From contig NZ_BMVG01000023.1 of NCBI RefSeq assembly GCF_014650595.1, forward strand, positions 1-64,000: a stretch of DNA of 64,000 nt. Direction: 5' to 3'. Made by a program: the position numbers and the translations under genes. Position 1 is the first letter of the stretch, and each line of letters opens with the position of its first letter. Shown here piece after piece: positions 25,704 through 35,182 of the stretch. This DNA is from Streptomyces alanosinicus. GTDB taxonomy: Bacteria > Actinomycetota > Actinomycetes > Streptomycetales > Streptomycetaceae. The notes beneath the pieces were generated by a model. That model had not been told where the DNA came from. It worked only from the letters and a program-made list of their open reading frames with translations, and did no database searches.

Positions 25704-26849
25704 ATGAACTCCCCAGAGCCCGCCGACGCCGGCATCAGCATCATCGGCGCCGGACCCGGCGGACTGACCTGCGCGCGCATCCTCCAACAGCGCGGCATCG
25801 CGGTCACCGTCTACGACCGCGACCCGGGCCCCGACTCCCGCGACCAGGGCGGCACCCTCGACCTGCACGCCGACAACGGCCAGGTCGCCCTGCGCGAAGC
25901 CGGCCTGCTCGACGAGTTCTTCGCCCTCGCCCGTCCCGAAGGGCAGGAAATGCGTCAGATCGACCCGACAGGCACGATCACGGCTCATCAAGTCCCGGCG
26001 GCCGACGAGCTCTTCAAGCCGGAAATCGACCGCGGCCAGCTGCGCAACCTGCTGCTCGACTCCGTGCAGCCGGGAACCGTGCGCTGGGGCCACTCCCTCG
26101 ACGTGATCAGCGGACCCGCCGATGGGCCGCGGCGCTTGCACTTCGCCGACGGCACGAGCATCGAGACCGATCTGGTCATCGGCGCCGACGGCGCCTTCTC
26201 CCGGGTACGCCCGGCCGTGTCCCCCGCCGTCCCCGAGTACACCGGGGTCAGCTTCCTGGAAGCATGGTTCTTTGACGTCGAGAACGGACACGCCGAGATC
26301 GCCGAGCTGGTCGGTTCGGGCAGCGCCCACGCAGCGGACGGCGAACGCGGCCTGTTCGCCCAGCGCAACAGCGGAGACCACATCCGCGTCTACATCATCC
26401 AACGCGTCCCGGTCGACTGGATCAGCGCCGGCGGGCTGACCGCCGAGGACACCGACGGCATCCGCGCCGTGCTATGTGACGAGTACGCCCACTGGTCGCC
26501 CCGCATGCGCCAGATGATCACCGAAAACGACGGCCCCTACATCCACCGCCCGATCCTCGCCCTTCCCGTCCCGCACACCTGGGACCACAACGCGACGGTG
26601 ACCCTGCTCGGCGACGCCGCCCACCTCATGCCCCCGCTCGGCGTCGGCGTCAACCTCGCCATGCTCGACGCCAGCGAACTCGCCCTCGCCCTGGCGAACG
26701 CCGCCACTGTCGACGACGCCATCCGCACCTACGAGAAGACCATGCTCCCCCGCTCCACCGAGACGGCCAAGGCCCTCGAACATGGCGCCGAACACCTGCT
26801 GTCGGCCGACGTACCCGGCTTCGGCGGCGACAACGACGCCCAGCCCTAG
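25704..26849 (+). CDS. FAD-dependent monooxygenase, TetX-like
   Basis: The 381-residue flavoprotein has GISIIGAGPGGLTCARIL (FAD GxGxxG, residues about 10-27), DRGQLRNLLLDSV (conserved Arg near 115), DLVIGADGAFSRVR (DG motif) and LLGDAAHLMPPLGVGVNLAM (GD motif). This is the group A hydroxylase set; the GDAAHLMPP segment matches the TetX tetracycline-inactivating branch, though drug specificity cannot be inferred. ATG 25704 has GGAAGGA upstream. It is divergent from the TetR gene, which probably regulates it. No reductase partner is needed in this class, since NADPH binds the same chain. Confidence 0.88.
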   Translation: MNSPEPADAGISIIGAGPGGLTCARILQQRGIAVTVYDRDPGPDSRDQGGTLDLHADNGQVALREAGLLDEFFALARPEGQEMRQIDPTGTITAHQVPAADELFKPEIDRGQLRNLLLDSVQPGTVRWGHSLDVISGPADGPRRLHFADGTSIETDLVIGADGAFSRVRPAVSPAVPEYTGVSFLEAWFFDVENGHAEIAELVGSGSAHAADGERGLFAQRNSGDHIRVYIIQRVPVDWISAGGLTAEDTDGIRAVLCDEYAHWSPRMRQMITENDGPYIHRPILALPVPHTWDHNATVTLLGDAAHLMPPLGVGVNLAMLDASELALALANAATVDDAIRTYEKTMLPRSTETAKALEHGAEHLLSADVPGFGGDNDAQP

Positions 26850-26862
26850 GCCGCGTCCGACG

Positions 26863-26913
26863 GGTCAACGATCCTGCCGCGCCTGGTCAGTTGACTCCAC
26901 TGACGCGTTGACC
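26863..26913 (+). terminator. nested inverted repeats after the TetX-like gene
   Basis: GGTCAACG (26863-26870) pairs with CGTTGACC (26906-26913), enclosing GTCAGT / ACTGAC. It lies just after the stop at 26849, so it is terminator-like, although no T-run follows. Confidence 0.4.
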
Positions 26914-26990
26914 GGTTCGACTCGACGAAGGCCGAGCAGGGGCACCAGGCGCGAGCCCGACGGCGAGGGCGGCTACCGACCCTTCGCGGT

Positions 26991-27404
26991 GTCCGGGAGG
27001 CGCGGCTGCAGGCGCGGCTGCGGCGGTACGCGGTACACACCGAGGGAGTGGTGGTGGACCAGGAGATGGCACCCTCGGACGACTACTTGACGCCCGTCAT
27101 CGAGTTCACCGACCGGCAGAGCCGACCCGTCAGGTTCACGCCCGTGTCGACAGCGTCGAGGATGGGGATGGACCTCGGAACCCGGGTACCGGTCGTCTAT
27201 CTGCCCGAACACCCCAAGAAAGCAAGGGTGTCCACCCGGAAGCACCGCCGGGCCTGGGTCAGCATGTGTATCGGCGGCGTGATCTTCCTTGGGGTCGCGG
27301 TTGGGCCGTGCCGGTATCGCATATCAGTTCCGCCATCAAGAAATCCAGTTCCTGTCGTGCATGTGCTGACTGCGCTCAATTTGCCACCCCGATCGGTCAA
27401 TTGA
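26991..27404 (+). pseudogene. DUF3592-like membrane protein remnant
   Basis: An open frame with VVVDQEMAPSDDYLTPVIEF, VPVVYLPEHPKKARVS and a helix CIGGVIFLGVAV resembles the C-terminal half of DUF3592 proteins. The upstream in-frame residues do not give the expected N-terminal helix, and the end after VAVGP diverges. A GTG at 27048 could start a 118-residue product, but a decayed gene is more likely. The 200 bases between the TetX-like stop and this frame hold nothing else recognisable. Confidence 0.45.
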
Positions 27405-27436
27405 GAGCCGTCAAGGTCAGGGCCAGTGCACGGAGT

Positions 27437-28808
27437 CTACGGCGTGTCCAAGGCCCCGCTGGTCCACGCGGCGCGCAGCGCCTTCTTGTCCACCTTGCCG
27501 ACTTTGGTCGTCGGAAGATGGTCCAGCAGCACCGTCTCGCGCGGCGTGTACAACGCTCCCAACTCGGCGGTCACCGCCGCGCCGACCGCCTGCGGGTCGA
27601 TGTCAGCACCCTCGGCCGTGGCGAGGAAGACCTGTACCGCCTCCCCGTACTCCTCGTCCGGCACACCCAGCGCCGCAGCGTTGCGCACCGAGCATCACCG
27701 TCTCGCCCCGGACACACACCTCGCCGGCCTGCCCGACGGGCAGCGCCGCCGTGCTGTCTTCACCACGGATCTCGATCTCGACATCGGATATCGCGCGACC
27801 GCAGCTGCGCCAGAGCTCGGGGCGACGGGCTCCTTCCGAGGCGAGATCCTCCGCGCCGAACGCGGTGATACCGAGTGCCTCCGACTGCCCGTAGCCCTGG
27901 CTGAGCACGGGCCCGAACACCTCGACCGCCTGCTGCAGCCGGCTGGGCGACGTGGCCGCGCCGCCGACGACGACCCGCCGCAGCGCGGGCAGGGCGTCCG
28001 GCTCGCACCCCGGGTGGTCGAGCACCGCGTACAGCATGGGCGGTACGAACATGGTGGCGGTGATCCGCTCCTCACGCAGTACCCTCAGCGCCGCGCCCGC
28101 TTCGAACTCGGGCAGCACGACGAGGGCGGACCCCGTCACCAGGGCCTGGACCGACGTCAGGTGGCCGCTGCCGTGCGTGAGCAGCGTGGAAGCGAGCACC
28201 CTGTCCGTACCCGGGTTCATGGTCGGGAAGACCGCGGGGCGGGAGTTCTGCGGGGCGCCTTCCATCAGGTCCACCAGCACGTCGTAGAGCCGGTGGCTGT
28301 GCGCGGCGAGCTTGGGGCGGCCCAGCGTTCCGCCGGTGTAGAGGACGGTGACGGCTTCGTCCGCTCCCGGGGCGGGCACGCCGTCGGGGCGCACGGCCGG
28401 GCACTCGGCCGCCGAGGCCAGCAGGTCCGTGCACTGCTGCCCGCAGGGCCCGAGGCTGAGCAGTACGGGGGCGTGGACGCTGCGGCCGGCCGCGTCGGCG
28501 GCCCGTTGCGCGAAGAGCGGGTCGGTGACCACGGCGCAAGCCCGGGACTGCTCGACCAGCGCGGCGAGCTCGCCAGGCCCTGGCTCGGGCGGCAGGAACA
28601 CGACGCGGCAGCCGATGAGATGGACGGCGAGCTGCACCAGGACGGAGTCCACACGGTTGGCCAGGAAGAGCCCCACTCCGTCGCCGGGCGCGAGCCCCTG
28701 CCCGCGCAGCGCATGACCCAACCTGAACAGCCGCGGCTTCACGGGGGCTACCTTCGGCCACCGGCCGGTGGAGTTCCTTACCCACGCTGTGACCGTGGTG
28801 TGGCCCAA
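27437..28808 (-). pseudogene. broken acyl-CoA synthetase / AMP-ligase gene
   Basis: The frame from 28808 carries a ligase core: FRLGHALRGQGLAPGDGVGL, a P-loop-like VLYTGGTLGRPKLAAHS, LSQGYGQSEALGITAFG and VCVRGETVMLG. It then stops making sense at about 27690. A second frame (27437-27688) begins VRNAAALGVPDEEYGEAVQVF and ends with PTTKVGKVDKKALR, the catalytic-lysine C-terminus. The A7-A8 region (TGD, hinge), about 70 residues, is missing and the junction is out of frame, so a frame-breaking deletion inactivated the gene. The N-terminal 30 codons also look unrelated to the family. Product would have activated a carboxylic acid. Confidence 0.8.
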
Positions 28809-28989
28809 GTCATCGCGGCCGGCAGCCCGGCAGCATGCTCATCGAGTGCCTGTGGTCGGCGCCCGTCGCGGTCTCCGGCCTGAGCCCGTCTGCCGTGGAA
28901 CAGCTTGTCCACGTCCCGTCGCTCCGGGCAGAGGCATGTGCGATGTGCGGGACATCGGTCCGGTGCGGTGATGTCTTACGGTGTCGGCC

Positions 28990-29466
28990 ATGACCGAAGT
29001 ACAGACGCGGTGGTCGGCAGAGGAGTACAAGGACTGGCAGTGCATGTTCGGCACCAGCGGGGAGTGGACGTTCCTGCTGGAGGACTACCTGTGCGCCACG
29101 TGGTATCCGGACTGGATCGAAGAGGTCGACAACGCGATGACCCGCCAGGGCGAAGAGTTGGTGTGGGTCACGCTGCACCATCATCAGGCCCCGTCCAGGC
29201 TCGTGTACTCACCGGGCGACGGGGAGGTGTGGAGCATGGGGATCGGCGAGGACGGCTTGCTGGATCACCCCGGACGTGAAGACCCCACCGGCAAGGTCGC
29301 CGCGCTGGACGGGGCGTTGCGCCGCGCCGGTGTGGTGTGGCGCGGCGATGACCTGCTTCCTCGTGTGTTCCACACGGTCGGAGTGCATCTGGGCATCCGT
29401 CTCCCCCGGCACGAGATCGCGGCAGGGCTGCTGCCCGCAGCCGCCCTCCCGGATCCTGCTCAGTAA
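28990..29466 (+). CDS. hypothetical protein, 158 residues
   Basis: The product MTEVQTRWSAEEYKDWQCMF and on is acidic and rich in Trp, with no signal peptide or membrane segment and no motif I recognise. ATG 28990 or GTG 28981 could start it, and neither has a strong ribosome site. It is the only apparently intact gene between two decayed stretches. Confidence 0.5.
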   Translation: MTEVQTRWSAEEYKDWQCMFGTSGEWTFLLEDYLCATWYPDWIEEVDNAMTRQGEELVWVTLHHHQAPSRLVYSPGDGEVWSMGIGEDGLLDHPGREDPTGKVAALDGALRRAGVVWRGDDLLPRVFHTVGVHLGIRLPRHEIAAGLLPAAALPDPAQ

Positions 29467-29606
29467 GAGTGCATGACGGCGGCACACCGGATAGCCGAAC
29501 GACCGGACACGCTCGGAGACAAAGCGCTTCCAGGACGCCCTGGGCACGAACCCACCCGCGGCCGGCCCCCGGTTGCGAGTCCTCCCCGACGACGGCCTCG
29601 TCACCT

Positions 29607-29646
29607 GGCTGCGCACATGGCCGCGTGGCTGCGCACATGGCCGCGT
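29607..29646. repeat. 20-bp tandem duplication
   Basis: TGGCTGCGCACATGGCCGCG occurs twice head to tail. It lies in non-coding sequence just upstream of the oxidoreductase relic, with no gene between 29467 and 29734. Confidence 0.8.
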
Positions 29647-29734
29647 GCCACGACCTCAACTCACCGATGCGCCAGGCGCCAGCACCAGACCGGCTGCCGC
29701 GAGGAAATCCTCAAGGCTGATGACACCGCTGCCG

Positions 29735-29917
29735 GTGCCCGTCGTCCCATTCGACCACGCCAAGATCATCGAGACGATGAACGAGTTCTTCCCGAAACTG
29801 GCCGGCGTCGAGATCACCCACCGCTGGGGCGGCCCCCTCGGAGTCCCGCGGGACTGGTTCCCCTCCATCGGTCACGACCCCGACGCGGGCATCGCGTGGG
29901 CCGGCCCGTACGCCTTC
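29735..29917 (+). pseudogene. FAD-dependent amine oxidoreductase (DAO) fragment
   Basis: About 60 residues, PVVPFDHAKIIETMNEFF through GVEITHRWGGPLGVPRDW to IAWAGPYAF, match the late part of FAD-dependent DAO-type oxidases (gamma-glutamylputrescine oxidase-like). Nothing of the N-terminal FAD domain is upstream and the match ends abruptly. It is the first of three successive relics in the same direction. Confidence 0.6.
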
Positions 29918-29942
29918 CCTGATTCGCCTTCCCAGGCATCGC

Positions 29943-30270
29943 GTGCTCGGGGACCTGGCCCCTGCGGGACGGCGCCCCGGCACAGACCGCGGAGACCCGC
30001 GACTGCACACGCTCGCGGTGGACGCCGGCATCCCCGCGCAGATCGGCGTCTGGGAATGCGCCCCCGGGGAGCTGGCCCGTCGTCGACCGGCCCAACACCG
30101 AGACCTGCTAGATCATCTCCGGCCGGGCGACGCTGACCGACGACGAGTCGGGCAGCACGGTCGAGATCTCCGTGGCCGACTTCGTGATCCTGCCTCCGGG
30201 ATGGACCGGTCGGTGGGACGTCACCGAGACGCTCCGCAAGGCGTACAGCGTCTTCTGCCCCCCCCAGGAA
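29943..30270 (+). pseudogene. cupin-domain protein relic with frameshift and nonsense codon
   Basis: HTLAVDAGIPAQIGVWECAPG is in one frame, then SWPVVDRPNTETC in another, because one extra G sits in the GGGG run near 30066-30069. A TAG at 30109-30111 replaces the residue between ETC and IISGRATLTDDESG, where intact relatives have Tyr. The rest, ADFVILPPGWTGRWDVTETL, is a DUF861-type cupin barrel. Two independent lesions mark it as dead. Confidence 0.75.
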
Positions 30271-30279
30271 GGAACGACC

Positions 30280-30571
30280 ATGGTCCCCACCGTCACGCGC
30301 TGGTGCGACGGCAGGACCTTCGCCGGTACGGGCAGCGGCACCGCACCCGTCACCAACCCCGCAACCGGCGAGACCACCGGCCGCATCGCCGGCCGACCGC
30401 GAGGACGCCCGCACCGTCATCGCCGCAGCCCGCGCGGCCTTCCCGCCTGGCGTGACAGCTCCCTCACCGCCGCACCCAGATCGTCTTCCGGTTCCGCGAG
30501 CTGCTGAACAAGCACACAACCGAACACGCCCGGATCATCACCGCCCAGCGCAGCACCACCCCGGCGCGTGC
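30280..30571 (+). pseudogene. aldehyde dehydrogenase N-terminal relic
   Basis: From ATG 30280, MVPTVTRWCDGRTFAGTGSG and PVTNPATGETTGRIAG match the start of an aldehyde dehydrogenase. The match then jumps frames: DREDARTVIAAARAAFP, then WRDSSLT, then TQIVFRFRELLNKHTTEHAR. At least three frameshifts are needed and the catalytic half is absent. With the oxidase and cupin relics it forms the remains of an amine/aldehyde catabolic operon. Nothing is recognisable from 30572 to 30819 apart from the ribosome site of the next gene. Confidence 0.7.
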
Positions 30572-30819
30572 GCAGCTGCCGGGCCGTGGGGTCTCCGCCT
30601 GCGGATCGGTCTCCGGCAGCGGCACCAAGCACGGGCCTGAAACGCGGCCCAGGAGCTGCACCTCGCGGCAAAACCGGGCCCGGACCCCCCGGGCGGGCTC
30701 AGCGGCCGAGTGTGACGGCGGGCGCCCGGCAGGACCCCTGCGCTCGTCGGCGGCCCCGAGCGGAGCAGTCCGTCCCGGTCGTCTCGTGGTCGGCCACCCG
30801 GACACGATAGAAAGGAGAC

Positions 30820-33651
30820 ATGAGCGGGGTATCGGGTCAATCCGGTCACGATCCGCCTGATGCGTCCACAAGGACCCATCAGCTCGGTCCACCACGTCAG
30901 TCGGGAGAGGCGTGGCGGTCGGGTTCCCTGCTGAGCGTGCGCAGCCTCGCGGGCCAGGTCTTCCTGCTCCAGCTGGCGGTTGTGATGTTGCTCGTCGCCA
31001 CCGCCCTGGTGGCGCTCGTCGTGCAGGCTGGGCGAGACGTCATGGCGGACGCCCGCCACCGGACACTCGCCGTGGCGCAGGCGTTCGCGAACTCGCCGGG
31101 GATCGTGGCGGCAGTCAACAGCGCGAACCCGACCGCGGTGCTGCAGCCGCACGTCGAGGCGGCCGGCAAGGCCGCGGGCGTCGACGCCGTCGTCGTGTAC
31201 GGACTGAACGGGATCACCCTCGCCCACAGCGACCCGCATCAGATCGGAAGACGCGTCATCGGGCCCTACTCGGCGGCGGCGAACGGCAAGCCGTTCACGA
31301 GTACGTTCAAGGGCTCACTGGGGCTCTCCGTGGTCTCGGCGGTGCCCGTCAGGGGTCCCGACGGTTCGGTCGTCGCCATCGTCGCCGTGCCCGTCACGGT
31401 CGAGAGGGTGCAGCACCGGGTGAACCGGCAGCTACCGGTCCTGCTCGGCGGCGCCGCCACGGCCCTGGTCCTCGCCGCGGGCGGGTCGGCCCTGGTGGGT
31501 CGGCGGCTGCGGCGGCAGACGCACGGCTTGGGGCCGACCGAGATGACCCGGATGTACGAGCACCACGACGCGGTGCTGCACGCGGTGCGGGAAGGAGTGC
31601 TGATCGTCGGCGGTGACGGCCGGCTGCTGCTGGCCAACGACGAGGCACGACGGCTTCTGGACCTGCCGGCGGACGCGGAGCTGCGGCACCTCGCCGAACT
31701 GGGGCTGGACGAGGGCCTCGCCGAGCTGCTGGCCTCCGACCGCCCCGCCACCGACGAGGTGTACCTCGCGGCCGACCGGCTGCTCGCGGTCAGCAAGCGC
31801 CTCACCGCACCTCACGGACCGGCCGGCAGCGTGGTCACGCTCAGGGACACCACCGAGCTGCGGACTTTGTCCGGCCAGGCGGAGGCGGCGGGCGAACGGC
31901 TGCGGTCGCTCTACGACGCGGGACTGCGAATCGGTACGTCACTCGATGTGAAGCGTACGGCCGAGGAACTGGCCGAGGTGGCGGTGCCCCGGTTCGCCGA
32001 CGCGGTCACCGTCGATCTGCTGGACCCGGTCCTGCGCGGCGAGGACACCTCCGGCGCGCCCGCCGCGATCAGCGAGTTGCGCCGCAGCGCCGTCGCCGGT
32101 CTCGACGCGGGCCATCCCCTCCATCCGGTCCGCGAGCTGATCCGGCTCGTCCCTGCCCAGCCCGCGTCCACGGCGATGGCCGAAGGCAGGCCGGTCCTGG
32201 TCGGGGACCTGAGCGTCTCCGGCATCTGGCGGTCCGAGCAGTCCGAAGGTGCCCGGCGGACCCTCGACCACGACATCCGCTCCATGCTCGTCGTGCCCCT
32301 CCGCGCCGGCGGTGCGGTGCTGGGCGTGGTGATCTTCTGGCGTGCGAAGGGCTCCCCGTCGTTCGAGGACGAGGACATCTCCTTCGCCGAGGAACTGGCC
32401 ACGCGGGCAGCGGCGTGCATCGACAACGCCCGCCGCTACACCCGCGAACACGCCATGGCCGTCGCTCTGCAGCACAGCCTGCTGCCCCGCGCGCTGCCCG
32501 AGCAGTCCGCCCTTGAGGTCGCCTACCGCTATCTGCCGGCCCAGGCCGGGGTGGGCGGGGACTGGTTCGATGTCATCCCGCTGTCCGGTACCCGGGTGGC
32601 GCTGGTCGTGGGCGACGTCGTAGGACACGGTCTGCACGCCGCGGCGACGATGGGCCGGCTGCGCACCGCCGTGCACAACTTCGCCAGCCTGGACATGCCC
32701 GTGGAGGAGTTGCTGGGTCGGCTGGACGAGCTGGTGGCGCAGATCGATGCCGAGGAGGTCACCGCAGGGGAGCACGGGCAGGGGGTGATCACGGGAGCGA
32801 CCTGCCAGTACGCCGTCTACGACCCCACCTCTGGGCGACTGGCCATCGCCAGCGCCGGCCACCCGGGACCGGCGCTGGTCCGTCCCGACGGATCCGTCGA
32901 CTTCCCTCAACTGCCCGTCTCCCCGCCGCTGGGACTCGGGGCCGGCCTGCCTGTCGAGACCGCCGGGCTCACCGTGCCCGAGGGTTCCCGACTGGTGCTC
33001 TACACCGACGGGCTGATCGAGGACCGCTCCCGGGACCTGGACGCCGGCCTGGACGCCCTGCGCGAGGCGCTGACCGGGCCCGATCGCACACCGGAGGCCA
33101 CCTGCGCGGCGGTGATGGAGGCCATTCCGTCCGACCGGCCGCGGGATGACATCGCGCTGCTGGTGGCCCGCACGCGCCGCCTCGGTCCGGATCAGGTCGC
33201 CGAGTGGGAGGTGCCCCGTGACCCGGCGGCGGTGGCCCCCGTGCGTACCGCCTGCGCCCGTCGGCTCGCGGAGTGGGGACTCGAAGAGGCCGGTTTCACC
33301 GCAGAGCTCATCCTCAGCGAGCTGATCACCAACGCCATCCGCTACGGAGCCGAGCCGATCGCCGTGCGGCTGCTCCGCACGGAGCCGACCGGCAGCGCCG
33401 ACGCGGGCACCCTGATCTTCGAGGTCGCCGACGGCAGCAGCACCTCGCCGCGGCTGCGCCGGGCGAAGGTCACCGACGAAGGCGGCCGCGGGCTCTTTCT
33501 GGTCGCCCGCTTCGCCGAACGCTGGGGAACCCGCTACACCGCCGCCGGCAAGGTCATCTGGGCCGAACAGTTCCTGCACCACGACGCCGCACCGGAGGCG
33601 GAAGAACTCGGCGAGCTCCTGCTCGACCAATGGGACGACACCGCGCTGTGA
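30820..33651 (+). CDS. multidomain sensor phosphatase: Cache/PAS-GAF-SpoIIE-HATPase
   Basis: The 943-residue protein has a membrane helix (about 47-68), an extracytoplasmic sensor of the DcuS/CitA kind (about 70-205), and a second helix (about 207-227). A PAS region (about 245-350), a GAF domain (about 360-545), a PP2C/SpoIIE phosphatase (GVGGDWFDVIPLSG, GDVVGHG, LYTDGLIED) and a C-terminal HATPase of the anti-sigma kinase type (SELITNAIRYG, DEGGRGLFLV) follow. Such proteins dephosphorylate anti-sigma-factor antagonists and phosphorylate or bind partners in partner-switching stress pathways. ATG 30820 has AAAGGAGA upstream. No sigma or antagonist gene lies nearby, as is common in Streptomyces. 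Confidence 0.9.
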   Translation: MSGVSGQSGHDPPDASTRTHQLGPPRQSGEAWRSGSLLSVRSLAGQVFLLQLAVVMLLVATALVALVVQAGRDVMADARHRTLAVAQAFANSPGIVAAVNSANPTAVLQPHVEAAGKAAGVDAVVVYGLNGITLAHSDPHQIGRRVIGPYSAAANGKPFTSTFKGSLGLSVVSAVPVRGPDGSVVAIVAVPVTVERVQHRVNRQLPVLLGGAATALVLAAGGSALVGRRLRRQTHGLGPTEMTRMYEHHDAVLHAVREGVLIVGGDGRLLLANDEARRLLDLPADAELRHLAELGLDEGLAELLASDRPATDEVYLAADRLLAVSKRLTAPHGPAGSVVTLRDTTELRTLSGQAEAAGERLRSLYDAGLRIGTSLDVKRTAEELAEVAVPRFADAVTVDLLDPVLRGEDTSGAPAAISELRRSAVAGLDAGHPLHPVRELIRLVPAQPASTAMAEGRPVLVGDLSVSGIWRSEQSEGARRTLDHDIRSMLVVPLRAGGAVLGVVIFWRAKGSPSFEDEDISFAEELATRAAACIDNARRYTREHAMAVALQHSLLPRALPEQSALEVAYRYLPAQAGVGGDWFDVIPLSGTRVALVVGDVVGHGLHAAATMGRLRTAVHNFASLDMPVEELLGRLDELVAQIDAEEVTAGEHGQGVITGATCQYAVYDPTSGRLAIASAGHPGPALVRPDGSVDFPQLPVSPPLGLGAGLPVETAGLTVPEGSRLVLYTDGLIEDRSRDLDAGLDALREALTGPDRTPEATCAAVMEAIPSDRPRDDIALLVARTRRLGPDQVAEWEVPRDPAAVAPVRTACARRLAEWGLEEAGFTAELILSELITNAIRYGAEPIAVRLLRTEPTGSADAGTLIFEVADGSSTSPRLRRAKVTDEGGRGLFLVARFAERWGTRYTAAGKVIWAEQFLHHDAAPEAEELGELLLDQWDDTAL

Positions 33652-33851
33652 GGTGAGGCGGTACACCCCGTCCCTGGCGAGATTCCGCCATCGGCGCGGC
33701 CGGGTAACCTGACCTCCATGACCCCTTCGTCGGCGCCGTGGAGCCGAGGAAGCCGGGAGGGCGCAGCACGTGAGCCCGCCGCTCGGCCCCCGGGGCACTG
33801 CCGGCAGCCGGTCGCGGTGACCATCTCGTCCCCGTACGTCCGGGAGTAGCC

Positions 33852-35000
33852 GTGACCACACCGAGTGCCCGAACAGTAGCGGCCCTGAGCTGCTGCGCTC
33901 TCGTGGCACTGGGCCTGAGCGCTTGCGAGAACACACCGGCCGCCGGCCCCGCGAAGCCGTCGGTGGCCACATCCGCCGAGAGCATGGGCGGCATGCGCGC
34001 ACTGATCGCCGCAGCGAAACAGGAGGGCACGCTCAGAGCCCTCGCATTGCCGCGTGACTGGGCCGGCTACGGCGGCCTGATCGACGGCTTCAAGAAGAAG
34101 TACGGGATCAAAGTCACGGTCGAGGACCCGCTGGGCCACAGCGAGGACGAGATCGACGCCCTCAGGAAGAGGGGGAACAGTCCGACAGCGCCCGACGTGA
34201 TCGACGTCGGCGATACGTTCGCACGGAATGCAGCGGCACAGAATCTTCTCGCGCCGTACAAAGTAGTCGCTTACGACTCGATTCCCGACAGTCAAAAGGA
34301 TTCGATGGCCCGCTGGTCCAACAACTACGGGGGCTACATCTCCATCGGTTGCGACGCCGATCGGATCAAACACTGCCCGCAGACCTTTGCCGATCTGCTG
34401 AAACCCGGCTACAAGGACAAAGTCGCACTCGAAGGCGATCCGCCCCGGTCGGCCACCGCCTTCGCCAGTGTCTACGCGGCCGCGCTGGCGAACAACGGGT
34501 CCTTCGACGACGTCCAGCCAGGTCTCGACTTCTTCGCCGAACTGAAGAATCGCGGCAACTTCAACCCTCTCCATTCCACCTGGGCAACGGTCGCGAGCGG
34601 CCGGACCCCCATCAGCATCAACTGGGACTACATCAACCTCGACTACACCGGCCGGCTCCGCGACAAGGGCGTGAACTGGCAGGTCGCGATCCCCTTCGAC
34701 GGCAGCTTCGCCCAGTACTACGCGCTGGCGATCAACAAGAACGCCCCGCACCCGGCGACCGCCCGCCTGTGGCAGGAGTACCTTTTCAGCCCGGAGGGCC
34801 AGAACCTCCGGCTGCGCGCCTATGCCCGCCCGGTACTCATGGACGCCATGAGGCAGGACGGAACCCTCGACAAAGCAGCCGCCGCACGACTGCCGACGGT
34901 GGAGGGAACGCCGCAGTTCCCGACGGACGCGCAACTGGAGAAGGCGAGGGAGACGGTCACCCGGGGCTGGGCGAAGGCCGTCTCCAGCCGGCCGGGATGA
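33852..35000 (+). CDS. ABC-type substrate-binding lipoprotein
   Basis: The 382-residue product has a lipoprotein signal with lipobox LGLSAC (cysteine at about 25). The mature part shows the type II periplasmic-binding fold of spermidine/putrescine- or iron-type binding proteins: DWAGYGGLIDGFKKKYGIKV, APDVIDVGDTFARNAAA, WDYINLDYTGRL, HPATARLWQEYLFSPEGQ. GTG 33852 has CGGGAGTAG upstream. No permease or ATPase gene is adjacent, so it either works with a remote transporter or has a signalling role beside the phosphatase genes. The 200 bp before it hold no gene. Confidence 0.82.
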   Translation: MTTPSARTVAALSCCALVALGLSACENTPAAGPAKPSVATSAESMGGMRALIAAAKQEGTLRALALPRDWAGYGGLIDGFKKKYGIKVTVEDPLGHSEDEIDALRKRGNSPTAPDVIDVGDTFARNAAAQNLLAPYKVVAYDSIPDSQKDSMARWSNNYGGYISIGCDADRIKHCPQTFADLLKPGYKDKVALEGDPPRSATAFASVYAAALANNGSFDDVQPGLDFFAELKNRGNFNPLHSTWATVASGRTPISINWDYINLDYTGRLRDKGVNWQVAIPFDGSFAQYYALAINKNAPHPATARLWQEYLFSPEGQNLRLRAYARPVLMDAMRQDGTLDKAAAARLPTVEGTPQFPTDAQLEKARETVTRGWAKAVSSRPG

Positions 35001-35035
35001 TCCCCGTCGCCCGCCGGGATGATCCCGGTCGCCCG
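34992..35035. repeat. 22-bp tandem repeat over the lipoprotein gene stop
   Basis: CCGGGATGATCCC followed by (C or G)GTCGCCCG occurs twice in tandem with one mismatch. The first copy contains the stop codon region at 34998-35000, so the duplication happened at the gene end. Confidence 0.75.
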
Positions 35036-35182
35036 TCAGCCGCGCGGTGCTCGGGCGCCGGCCCAGAGCACTGCCTGCTCGTCCGCGGCGCCGCGGGGCG
35101 ATGGTTTTCACCACAGGGCGCAGTCGACCGACTCTGATCCGCCAGAGCGCTATGCCTTCATTGCGTAGATATTCTGTGCATT

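Noticed and set aside
25704..26849. Calling the TetX-like enzyme a tetracycline resistance gene
   Set aside because: Motifs show only the flavin hydroxylase branch; substrate residues cannot be judged by eye.
29607..29646. 20-bp duplication as an attachment site
   Set aside because: The copies are directly adjacent, with no element between them and no integrase or tRNA nearby.
31939..34002. 687-codon minus-strand frame over the sensor phosphatase
   Set aside because: Antisense to conserved GAF, SpoIIE and HATPase motifs; no ribosome site or domain.
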